Made by a program: the position numbers and the translations under genes | The notes under the pieces: model-generated | Told to the model about the DNA's origin: nothing | The model's database searches: none | The model's input: only the letters and a program-made list of their open reading frames with translations | Part shown: positions 45,685-58,497 of the stretch, piece by piece | Position numbering within the stretch: position 1 is the first letter of the stretch | Layout: every line of letters begins with the position of its first letter | From: Membranipora membranacea | Taxonomy: Eukaryota > Bryozoa > Gymnolaemata > Cheilostomatida > Membraniporidae | Assembly (NCBI GenBank): GCA_914767715.1 | Contig: OU612066.1 | Span: forward strand, 14,515,001-14,575,000 | Length of the DNA stretch: 60,000 nucleotides | Direction: 5' to 3'

Positions 45685-45905
45685 GTGATCCACATTGTCC
45701 CAGATGACTTTGGGATGCCGCCCCAGACGCATATCCCAGATGGTCCCAGTCTTATGTTCACATTGTAAGACTCATCCCAGACTAGCAATTAGGTTTTTGT
45801 TTGGGATAGTGATGGGATAATGTTCACATTGTCTAGGATCGTCCCAGATCGTTCCAGATCATCCAAATATTGTGTTCAAATTGTACCCAGATGTCAAATG
45901 AGTCT
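45685..45905. repeat. Degenerate repeat cluster (ACATTGT ... CCCAGAT)
   Basis: The pair GTTCACATTGT and CCCAGATSRT recurs about four times at roughly 60-bp spacing (near 45689, 45757, 45815 and 45872). It is a decayed tandem array. Confidence 0.55.
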
Positions 45906-46992
45906 GGGTCCATCTGGACGCCTTGAGGTATAAATTTATCATAATTTGCAATAAAGGCAATATCATCGCTATGAGACTGTTCAAACCAATAACAATGGTA
46001 TCGGATCTGGACTTTTATATAAATATTGTTGCAATCTGCTTCCATGCCATGCAAAATCTATATAACGACAGTTCAATTTACTGATTACAGATAGACACCT
46101 TCTCTTTGTGTCTGTAGTAAAACTGGTAGCATTTATGGCGTTCATTTTGTGAGATGTCCTTTTCTTGAGTAACAGGGGACAACTCTGAACTTACGTGTTC
46201 CCAGTCCTCATTCTTCTGGCAAATCATAAAATTAATACGCATGTTCAGTCTATTAAGAAGAAACGGCATCTTATCATCAGCAAATACTTCAATTTTGTTC
46301 ATCCGGAAACACCTTTGGTAAACTTCCCTTTTTACTCTCGAAATTTGTTTATGTTTACATGCTCTCAAATGTTCATCAGGACTGTAAGTCTTGGAATATC
46401 AATTAAAACTAACAAACTAGATTAATAGCCTGATTATGATTTGCAGCGTTCTTGAAAGCGACTTTCTGCCAAAACTGACCTATGGTGAATATCGATCTAT
46501 GGAATTTATGTATATACTAAATGGATTGATTTTTCAAGGTCCTGAGATTATGGTTTAAGGGGAATGGATTCTGGTATTGTGTCATATTCAATTATTTCTG
46601 GGGGAATAGTTGTTGTCTTCAAGTATTTTATCACACCGCATTCTTCTAAATATACCAATGCCTTTACAGGATGAGCCATTTCTGGGAGCAAAGTATGCCG
46701 ATTACTGGGATCTGTCAGATGAGCTGCGACTTTGACATTGTTGTGTCATCTGGATCAGTTCTTATCTCGACACTTGGCGCCAAAAACCAGCTATAGCAGA
46801 GAATATCATAAGGAGAAATCCTCTTGCTGGAACCGTAATAGTAGGGGAATTTTACAAAATTATAACACTGATATTAATGCAAGTGATGATCTCTACCACC
46901 ATTTACCCGGTGTGATGCATCACAGTGACACCTTCCTATATTTACATAAGATAAGTTTTATCTGAAAATGTACATTTGTTTGGTGATCCGAT

Positions 46993-47225
46993 ATATAAAT
47001 TTCCCCCTATCTATCTCTCCACCCTTAAATACTGACCAATTGTAGCAACTGTACTTTATCATTGCAACGTGTTGTTTCCGCCAAACCACAGATAGTATAC
47101 CGCTGGAAATCAATCACACCTTAGTATTCTACGCGGTGGTCAACAGTGGAAGCTGAAACTTGTGTTTGTCAGCAGACAACAGCTTAGACCTTAGAGTTTG
47201 CAGTCAGCGATAGTTGACAGTTTTG
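46993..47225 (+). promoter_or_regulatory. Candidate promoter and non-coding first exon of the mucin gene
   Basis: TATATAAAT at about 46993-47001 could be a TATA box. A strong donor (TTTTG|GTAAGTGC) at 47225/47226 and an acceptor (CAAAAGCAG) ending at 47809, just before the mucin ATG exon, suggest a non-coding exon ending at 47225. Confidence 0.4.
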
Positions 47226-47820
47226 GTAAGTGCTTATTACTAAATGTGTATGCAGTCTCCTTAACCAATTTTGATAGGTATGTAGTAATATTATTCAATT
47301 TGACAGTATATTGATCCAAATATACTGCACTGTAGAGACTTTTCTCTTCTATAGTATTATAATTATACTGCGGTGTGTACAGCCATAAATTCTGCTTCTA
47401 AATTGTTATAGAATTAAACAAATCTACCACGGTTTATTGGATTTATAATCAATGCAAGAGTTCTGCCAATTTTTTATGCATGACACAGCAGTGTTGTTTT
47501 AAAATCCTTTAAAATTATCAACAATGATAAAAAGGATGAAAATTATTACAGCCCATTCAAAATGTGAAAAATTCCTTGTATAAGTGCATATTGCCTTGCT
47601 GGGGACAGCACTGATACAAGGCTTCTATTGAAAGTAGGTCTACATCAATTTTGATCTATTGGGGATGGGATGCTATGAAATTTCCTCAGCAGAACCTCAA
47701 ACTTCTACCGTGCAGTGTGTTTAATGACAGAACGCAAACAAATCTGTAATGCTTTGGATAAATTAATTTGAACTTCATCTCATCTTTTTTTTACTTTTTT
47801 CAAAAGCAGATATCAGAACA

Positions 47821-50800
47821 ATGGAGAAGGGAACACTCATATTAATTTTGATGGTCACCATCACTTTATCTAAATCTACCAATGGAAGTAAGTACACGTC
47901 TAACGGTATACCCATTCTTTCGTCTCTTTTTGGACAATTCACCATTGCAGCAAAAATAACACAGACAATCCTCAGCCGTCATCTAAAAGCTGAGGAAACA
48001 TGTCATTCTGCGCATGCTCAGCTCTGGGCATGAGCTGATCTCTGCAAAATTGAGCCTCGGAATACCGAAGCCATCTGATTGGCTACCTGCTCTGGTGGCA
48101 CACTGCCATATGCGTGCGGATTTGTTAGTAAGAGTTATCTTCTATTGTCACTATTAGCTAAATTTGATTAGCAGTTTATGCAGGGGGTATCCCATTCCCT
48201 CTTTCCAAAGTTGCAATCAGAACCCAAACTAAACTCATTGTTCTTGCACATGCGCAAATTCAAGTCACGCATGATTTATACTTAGCCTTACGACATCTAC
48301 TTTGTGGTAATGACAGCCTAGTTTATCAGTGATCTACATGCCCAGTCAGATCACGAGAGTCAGTATGGAAACATGTAACAAAAATACCTATAAAAACGGA
48401 CTATTGGTACATCTGCTGATAAATTATACACAGTAGGTTGATGAAACCCCTGTGGCCAAACATATTTGAAGCCAGTAATTAACTGACAGCGGCAATAAGG
48501 CGATGTGAACTACGATTTGTGGCTGATTGATTTGCCACGGCAGTGTAGGCTGGATGTTTAGTTGGTGGATGCGAGCCAACCAGTGGGATTTATAAATTGA
48601 TGTGATAATATTTAATATTGATGACGACAGTAACTGCTGATAGCATACAACACTTACAGTTTTCCTTATTTCAATAGATTTCATCTTCATTGAAACTTTT
48701 TGGCATAAACATATAAATTTCTTATGTTAATGCTTCTAAGACAGCATTTTTTGACGATTGTAACATTTTCTTTTCCATCAGTCTATAGGAAACTTATTTC
48801 TCTAGCCACCAGACGAAGGCTTTTGATTCTTCTGATGTCCCATGTTATCCTCTGAAACCATCATAGTCAATATTGAGGGATGTATCTTTATATTTGGTCT
48901 TTAATTTGTTTCTTTGTAGCAACTCTATCAGAAAGGGTAGAAACCACAACTGCCATCAACATAACTAAATTATTGTCTACAACCACACTTACAAATACAA
49001 CAACCGAACCATCAACCACAACTACGACAGCCAACCCTACCATTACAACAACCGAACCATCAACTACAACTATGACAGCCAACCCTACCACTACAACAAC
49101 CGAACCATCAACTACAACTACGACAGCAAACCCTACCACTACAACAACTGAACCATCAACTACAACTACGACTGCAAACCCTACCACTACAACAACCGTA
49201 CCATCAGCTACAACTACGACAGCCAACCATACCACTACAACAACCGAACCATCAACCACAACTACGACAGCCAACCCTACCACTAGAACAACTGAACCAT
49301 CAACTACAACTATAGCAAACCCTACCGCTACAACAACCGAACCATCAACTACAACTATGACAGCCAACCCTACCACTACAACAACCGAACCATCAACTAC
49401 AACTATGACAGCCAACCCTACCACTACAACAACCGAACCATCAACTACAACTATGACAGCCAACCCTACCACTTCAACAACCAAACCATCAACTACAACT
49501 ACGACAGCAAACCCTACCACTACAACAACTGAACCATCAACTACAACTACGACTGCAAACCCTACCACTACAACAACCGTACCATCAGCTACAACTACGA
49601 CAGCCAACCCTACCACTTCAACAACCAAACCATCAACTACAACTACGACAGCAAACCCTACCACTACAACGACCGAACCATCAACTACAACTATGACAGC
49701 CAACCCTACCACTACAACAACCGAACCATCAACTACAACTACGACAGCCAACCCTACCACTACAACAACCGAACCATCAACTACAACTATGACAGCCAAC
49801 CCTACCACTTCAACAACCAAACCATCAACTACAACTACGACAGCAAACCCTACCACTACAACAACTGAACCATCAACTACAACTACGACTGCAAACCCTA
49901 CCACTACAACAACCGTACCATCAGCTACAACTACGACAGCCAACCCTACCACTTCAACAACCAAACCATCAACTACAACTACGACAGCAAACCCTACCAC
50001 TACAACGACCGAACCATCAACTACAACTATGACAGCCAACCCTACCACTACAACAACCGAACCATCAACTACAACTACGACAGCCAACCATACCACTACA
50101 ACAACCGAACCATCAACCACAACTACGACAGCCAACCCTACCACTTCAACAACCGAACCATCAGCTACAACTACGACAGCAAACCCTACCACTACAACAA
50201 CTGAACCATCAACTACAACTACGACTGCAAACCCTACCACTACAACAACCGTACCATCAGCTACAACTACGACAGCCAACCCTACCACTTCAACAACCAA
50301 AACATCAACTACAACAACGACAGCAAACCCTACCACTACAACGACCGAACCATCAACTACAACTATGACAGCCAACCCTACCACTTCAACAACCGAACCA
50401 TCAACTACAACTACGACAGCCAACCCTACCGCTTCAACAACCAAACCATCAACTACAACTACGACAGCAAACCCTACCACTACAACAACCGAACCATCAA
50501 CTACAACTACGACAGCCAACCATACCACTACAACAACCGAACCATCAACCACAACTACGACAGCCAACCCTACCACTACAACAACTGAACCATCAACTAC
50601 AACTATAGCAAACCCTACCGCTACAACAACCGAACCATCAACTACAACTATGACAGCCAACCCTACCACTACAACAACCGAACCATCAACTACAACTATG
50701 ACAGCCAACCCTACCACTGCAACAACCGAACCATCAACTACAACTATGACAGCCAACCCTACCACTTCAACAACCAAACCATCAACTACAACTACGACAG

Positions 50801-53800
50801 CAAACCCTACCACTACAACAACTGAACCATCAACTACAACTGCAAACCCTACCACTACAACAACCGTACCATCAGCTACAACTACGACAGCCAACCCTAC
50901 CACTTCAACAACCAAACCATCAACTACAACTACGACAGCAAACCCTACCACTACAACGACCGAACCATCAACTACAACTATGACAGCCAACCCTACCACT
51001 ACAACAACCGAACCATCAACTACAACTACGACAGCCAACCCTACCACTACAACAACCGAACCATCAACTACAACTATGACAGCCAACCCTACCACTTCAA
51101 CAACCAAACCATCAACTACAACTACGACAGTCAACCCTACCACTACAACACCTGAACCATCAACTACAACTACGACTGCAAACCCTACCACTACAACAAC
51201 CGTACCATCAGCTACAACTACGACAGCCAACCCTACCACTTCAACAACCAAACCATCAACTACAACTACGACAGCAAACCCTACCACTACAACGACCGAA
51301 CCATCAACTACAACTATGACAGCCAACCCTACCACTACAACAACCGAACCATCAACTACAACTACGACAGCCAACCATACCACTACAACAACCGAACCAT
51401 CAACCACAACTACGACAGCCAACCCTACCACTTCAACAACCGAACCATCAGCTACAACTACGACAGCAAACCCTACCACTACAACAACTGAACCATCAAC
51501 TACAACTACGACTGCAAACCCTACCACTACAACAACCGTACCATCAGCTACAACTACGACAGCCAACCCTACCACTGCAACAATCGAACCATCAACTACA
51601 ACTACAACAGCCAACCATACCACTACAACAACCGAACCATCAACCACAACAACGACAGCCAACCCTACCACTACAACAACCGAACCATCAACTACAACTA
51701 CGACAGCCAACCATACCACTACAACAAACGAACCATCAACCACAACTACGACAGCCAACCCTACCACTACAACAACCGAACCATCAACTACAACTACGAC
51801 AGCCAATCATACCACTACAACAACCGAACCATCAACCACATCTACGACAGCCAACCATACCACTACAACAACCGAACCATCAACCACAACTACGACAGCC
51901 AACCCTACCACTACAACAACCGAACCATCAACTACAACTACGACAGCCAATCATACCACTACAACAACCGAACCATCAACCACATCTACGACAGCCAACC
52001 CTACCACTTCAACAACCAAACCATCAACTACAACTACGACAGCAAACCCTACCACTACAACAACTGAACCATCAACTACAACTACGACTGCAAACCCTAC
52101 CACTACAACAACCGTACCATCAGCTACAACTACGACAGCAAACCCTACCACTACAACAACTGAACCATCAATTACAACTACGACTGCAAACCCTACCACT
52201 ACAACAACCGTACCATCAGCTACAACTACGGCAGCCAACCCTACCACTTCAACAACCAAACCATCAACTACAACTACGACAGCAAACCCTACCACTACAA
52301 CAACTGAACCATCAACCACAACTACGGCTGCAAACCCTACCACTACAACAACCGTACCATCAGCTACAACTACGACAGCCAACCATACCACTACAACAAC
52401 CGAACCATCAACCACAACTACGACAGCCAACCCTACCACTAGAACAACCGAACCATCAACTACAACTATAGCAAACCCTACCGCTACAACAACCGAACCA
52501 TCAACTACAACTACGACAGCCAACCATACCACTACAACAAACGAACCATCAACCACAACTACGACAGCCAACCCTACCACTACAACAACCGAACCATCAA
52601 CTACAACTACGACAGCCAATCATACCACTACAACAACCGAACCATCAACCACATCTACGACAGCCAACCATACCACTACAACAACCAAACCATCAACTAT
52701 AACTACGATATCCAACCATACCACTACAACAACCATACCATCAACCACAACTACGACAGCCAACCCTACCACTACAACAACCGAACCATCAACTACAACT
52801 ACGACAGCCAACCATACCACTACAACAACCGAACCATCAACCACAACTACGACAGCCAACCCTACCACTACAACAACTGAACCATCAACTACAACTATAG
52901 CAAACCCTACCGCTACAACAACCGAACCATCAACTACAACTATGACAGCCAACCCTACCACTACAACAACCGAACCATCAACTACAACTATGACAGCCAA
53001 CCCTACCACTACAACAACCGAACCATCAACTACAACTATGACAGCCAACCCTACCACTTCAACAACCAAACCATCAACTACAACTACGACAGCAAACCCT
53101 ACCACTACAACAACTGAACCATCAACTACAACTGCAAACCCTACCACTACAACAACCGTACCATCAGCTACAACTACGACAGCCAACCCTACCACTTCAA
53201 CAACCAAACCATCAACTACAACTACGACAGCAAACCCTACCACTACAACGACCGAACCATCAACTACAACTATGACAGCCAACCCTACCACTACAACAAC
53301 CGAACCATCAACTACAACTACGACAGCCAACCCTACCACTACAACAACCGAACCATCAACTACAACTATGACAGCCAACCCTACCACTTCAACAACCAAA
53401 CCATCAACTACAACTACGACAGCAAACCCTACCACTACAACAACTGAACCATCAACTACAACTACGACTGCAAACCCTACCACTACAACAACCGTACCAT
53501 CAGCTACAACTACGACAGCCAACCCTACCACTTCAACAACCAAACCATCAACTACAACTACGACAGCAAACCCTACCACTACAACAACCGAACCATCAAC
53601 TACAACTATGACAGCCAACCCTACCACTACAACAACCGAACCATCAACTACAACTACGACAGCCAACCATACCACTACAACAACCGAACCATCAACCACA
53701 ACTACGACAGCCAACCCTACCACTTCAACAACCGAACCATCAGCTACAACTACGACAGCAAACCCTACCACTACAACAACTGAACCATCAACTACAACTA

Positions 53801-56800
53801 CGACTGCAAACCCTACCACTACAACAACCGTACCATCAGCTACAACTACGACAGCCAACCCTACCACTGCAACAATCGAACCATCAACTACAACTACAAC
53901 AGCCAACCATACCACTACAACAACCGAACCATCAACCACAACTACGACAGCCAACCCTACCACTACAACAACCGAACCATCAACTACAACTACGACAGCC
54001 AACCATACCACTACAACAAACGAACCATCAACCACAACTACGACAGCCAACCCTACCACTACAACAACCGAACCATCAACTACAACTACGACAGCCAATC
54101 ATACCACTACAACAACCGAACCATCAACCACATCTACGACAGCCAACCATACCACTACAACAACCGAACCATCAACCACAACTACGACAGCCAACCCTAC
54201 CACTACAACAACCGAACCATCAACTACAACTACGACAGCCAATCATACCACTACAACAACCGAACCATCAACCACATCTACGACAGCCAACCCTACCACT
54301 TCAACAACCAAACCATCAACTACAACTACGACAGCAAACCCTACCACTACAACAACTGAACCATCAACTACAACTACGACTGCAAACCCTACCACTACAA
54401 CAACCGTACCATCAGCTACAACTACGACAGCAAACCCTACCACTACAACAACTGAACCATCAATTACAACTACGACTGCAAACCCTACCACTACAACAAC
54501 CGTACCATCAGCTACAACTACGGCAGCCAACCCTACCACTTCAACAACCAAACCATCAACTACAACTACGACAGCAAACCCTACCACTACAACAACTGAA
54601 CCATCAACTACAACTACGGCTGCAAACCCTACCACTACAACAACCGTACCATCAGCTACAACTACGACAGCCAACCATACCACTACAACAACCGAACCAT
54701 CAACCACAACTACGACAGCCAACCCTACCACTAGAACAACCGAACCATCAACTACAACTATAGCAAACCCTACCGCTACAACAACCGAACCATCAACTAC
54801 AACTACGACAGCCAACCATACCACTACAACAAACGAACCATCAACCACAACTACGACAGCCAACCCTACCACTACAACAACCGAACCATCAACTACAACT
54901 ACGACAGCCAATCATACCACTACAACAACCGAACCATCAACCACATCTACGACAGCCAACCATACCACTACAACAACCAAACCATCAACTATAACTACGA
55001 TATCCAACCATACCACTACAACAACCATACCATCAACCACAACTACGACAGCCAACCCTACCACTACAACAACCGAACCATCAACTACAACTACGACAGC
55101 CAATCATACCACTACAACAACCGAACCATCAACCACATCTACAACAGCCAACCATACCACTACAACAAACGAACCATCAACCCCAACTACGACAGCCAAC
55201 CCTACCACTACGACAACCGAACCATCAACTACAACTACGACAGCAAACCCTACCACTACCACAACCGAACCATCAACCACAACTACGACAGCCAACCCTA
55301 CCACTACAACAACCGAACCATCAACTACAACTACGACAGCCAACCCTTCCACTACAACAACCGAACCATCAACTACAACTATAGCAAACCCTACCACTAC
55401 AACAACCGAACCATCAACTACAACTACGACAGCAAACCCTACCACTACAACAACTGAACCATCAACTACAACTATGACTGCAAACCCTACCACTACAACA
55501 ACCGAACCATCAACTACAACTACGACAGCAAACCCTACCACTACAACAACTGAACCATCAACTACAACTATGACTGCAAACCCTACCACTACAACAACCG
55601 AACCATCAACTACAACTATGACAGCCAACCCTACCACTACAACAACCGAACCATCAACTACAACTATGACAGCCAACCCTACCACTACAACAACCAAACC
55701 ATCAACTACAACTATGACAGCCAACCCTACCACTTCAACAACCAAACCATCAACTACAACTACGACAGCCAACCCTACCACTACAACAACCACACCCACA
55801 ACTATAACTACTGCGGCCATTATTAAGAATACGACAACCGAACCATCAACCACAACTACGACAGCCATCCCTACCACTACAGACACACCAACAAATACAA
55901 CTACAACAACCACACCTACAACTATAACGACCACTTCTACAGCTTTCACAACTACTCCTACAACTTCAACGACCAAACCAACAACTATAACTACTACGGC
56001 AACCATTAAGAATATGACAACCAAACCATCAACTACAAATACTACAGCCACCCCTACCACTAGAACAACCATACCAACAAATACAACTACTGCAGCAACC
56101 CCTACCACTACAAAAATCAAACCAACCAACAAAACTATTACAGCAGCCCCTATCACAACAACACCAACGCCCACAGCTACAACAACCACTCTTACAGCTT
56201 CAACAATTACTCCTACAACTACAACAACCAAACCAACAACCAAACCAACAACTATAACTACTACAGCCACCCTTACTACTACAACATCCGAGACATCAAC
56301 TACAAGTACTACAGCAACACCTACCAACATATCAGTAGCATTGTCTTCATTTAGTAAATCCTCTACTAGGAAAACTACCAGAGTAACTGTGATGAACAAG
56401 TCAACAGAACGCAGAACAACTCAACCAACAAAGTTACCAACAACATACAAAATCAGAACAACCGCATCTCCATCAACACCAAGAACACCCAATGCCACAT
56501 ACACATCAATCACAAAATATCCTGGAGTGAAATCAACAGAAAAGCAGCGATCAGTTGCCACCACTCTTCAAAAAGTAACAAATGAAAGCAGTTTTGAAAC
56601 TTCTGCTGCTGATTCAACAACATCAGTTTCAACAACAGCTTTAACATTCTCCCAACCGTATATTACAGGGTCAAAACTAGCAACTACTTCACCATCGGCC
56701 AAAGAAAACAGCACTGTCATCAATACTACAAACGCTACACATAAGTCCACAATGCCAACGCCTGTATCTACCGCCCTCACATCAATTGGTGATACTATTT

Positions 56801-58497
56801 TACATACAACAGCACACCTAATGTCATCCACCTCTTCTAAGCCTACCGCAGTAAAAACAACCATTACGCAAGCAACTGAGACCAGCCAATCGACAACTTC
56901 GATGATTTCACCAACAACCACCACCCTTAAATTTGCAACAATATCACCATCATCCGCACAGAGAACAACAAATACAAAAAAGACAGCGACCCCAATATTT
57001 ACGTCAACTAGACCAACGACCTCCCCAACACAATCTAACAATACATCGACAACAACCGCACCAGCTGATACAGCTGTTTCACCTTTATCGACTACAATAT
57101 CATCAGAAGCATCAACAACTACAATAATCAAACTGACACCTACTACCCTCAAACCCAAAGCTACAAACACCTCACTTTTAACCACAATACCAACACCTTC
57201 ATTAACAGCAACCACTTTACTAACAACTACAATTGCTAAAACAATGGCATCAACAATGACACCAATACCTAAAACTATGACGCCACAAACAAAAACCACT
57301 AATCAATCTACAACAATCATCACCGAGCCTCAGACAACGTCAAGCAACCCTTACACAACAAAAGATTCAATTTCACAAGCGGCATCAACCAATATTCATA
57401 ACACTACAACCACCACACCAACAACTACAACAATCATACAAACAACTACACTGACAACTACAACAACTACACCAATACCCAAAACAATCGCTCAATTAAC
57501 TTCAGTTGTCACACCTACATCCACAATTTCACCAGAAACTACAACAAATACCCCTACAACTACAACAATCACACCAACAGCTACAACAACCACACTAACT
57601 ACTACAACAACCACACCGACAACTATAACAAGTTCACAGACAACTAAAACAACTACACTTTCATCAAAAATAACCACACCATCAACTACCGTAGCCACAC
57701 CTACATCCTCAATTTCTCCAGAAACTTCAACCACCACACCAACAACTACAACAACCACAGCAACAACAACAAAAACCAAACCAACAACAACAGCAACCAC
57801 ACCAACTACCACAACAACCACAGCAACAACTACAACAACCACACCAACAATTACAACAACCACACCAACAACCACACCAACAACTACAACAACCACACCA
57901 ACAACCACACCAACAATTACAACAACCACACCAACAACCACACCAACTACTACTACGATCATGCCACCTTCATCAATAGCCATCACATCTATAACGGCAA
58001 TGACTACTGCGACCATAACAAAGTTCACAAGCTCTAAACCAAAACTTGTCTCTTTTGAAATGATATTTGTAGGAGACTGCAAGGTGATAGATAGAAACTA
58101 TTTTAAGAAAGAGTTTGTCAAGATCATTGCTGCCAGGCTCAAAATAGATGTAGATTCGCTGTCAGTCTCTGGTATCAGCTGTGGGTCAATCATAGTTAAG
58201 TTTACAATCTCAATAACAGAAACAGATGAAGCGACTTTCACTTCTAATACTCTCAAGACGATCAAGGCGAAACCTTTCACACTCAAATCTAAACTGAACA
58301 ATGGCAAGTACCAGAGATTCACCTTCAAGCAAATCACTTCTGTCAAGGAGACGGACACCAAGAAACTATCTATCGGTTTAGGGATCGGTTTACCTGCTGC
58401 AATTTTAACCTTAATTGCTATCATTATCATATTAGTTAAAGTTAGAAAAAACAAAGAGAAGTCAAGAGACATTGACGTGGAGCTCACAACAATTTGA
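47821..58497 (+). CDS. Giant transmembrane mucin with SEA-like domain
   Basis: The preferred model has exon 47821-47887 (signal peptide MEKGTLILILMVTITLSKS) joined in phase 1 to 48920-58497, giving 3,214 residues. From about residue 50 to 2,320 it is built of 16-residue units of the form EPSTTTTTANPTTTTT, a dense O-glycosylation substrate. A less regular Thr/Ser/Pro region follows to about 3,055. Next comes a domain of about 100 residues with DCKVIDRNYFKKEFV and then SCGSIIVKFTI; GSIIV resembles the G|SVVV autocleavage site of SEA domains. A membrane span (IGLGIGLPAAILTLIAIIII), a basic stop-transfer KVRKNKEK and a short tail ending TTI (a possible class I PDZ ligand) complete it. An alternative start at 48880 would translate the end of the intron. 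The 364-bp mobile element sits in intron 1. Likely a surface-coat or barrier mucin. Confidence 0.82.
48004..48367. mobile_element. 364-bp non-autonomous DNA element with 9-bp TSD (copy 2)
   Basis: Near-identical to 3124-3487 and in the same orientation. It is flanked by its own 9-bp direct repeat GAAACATGT (47995-48003 and 48368-48376). It lies in the mucin intron that separates the signal-peptide exon from the repeat exon. Confidence 0.88.
48990..55800 (+). repeat. Coding minisatellite of the mucin: 48-bp unit with 336-bp higher-order repeat
   Basis: About 140 units of 48 bp (16 codons), with occasional 45- and 42-bp units (EPSTTTIANPT, EPSTTTANPT). Marker units such as VPSATTTTANPTTSTTKPS recur at exactly 336 bp, or seven units: at 49577, 49913 and 50249, then at 50864, 51200 and 51536. 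All length changes are multiples of three, so the frame is kept. Confidence 0.92.
50465..55048 (+). repeat. 2,292-bp tandem segmental duplication inside the mucin repeat
   Basis: Sequence from about 50465-52756 recurs at about 52757-55048 with a constant 2,292-bp offset and very few differences. Private markers prove it: TATAGCAAACCCTACCGC at 50604 and 52896, and the odd ATAACTACGATATCC unit at 52697 and 54989. Differences I saw include an A/V change (AGCAAAC versus AGTCAAC at about 51128) and a P/T change shortly after. Confidence 0.85.

Larger units (their letters stand above)
44989..47100. other. Intergenic with repeats and a few unassigned open stretches
   Basis: No gene is firmly recognised. 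Short acceptor-preceded open stretches (45571-45610 with QLARARWVNSGL; 46670-46734 with LGAKYADYWDLSDELRL then a stop) and minus-strand frames at 45833-46368 could be remnants of a gene. None shows a known domain. Confidence 0.35.

Noticed and set aside
56933-57127. Gln/His-rich plus-strand frame in the mucin
   Set aside because: It is an out-of-frame reading of the Thr-rich coding exon.
48888-58082. Very long open frames on the minus strand (Val/Gly/Asp repeats) opposite the mucin
   Set aside because: They are the antisense of a 48-bp repeat lacking stop-forming triplets on that strand. Composition is just the complement of Thr codons, and there is no start context or splice logic.
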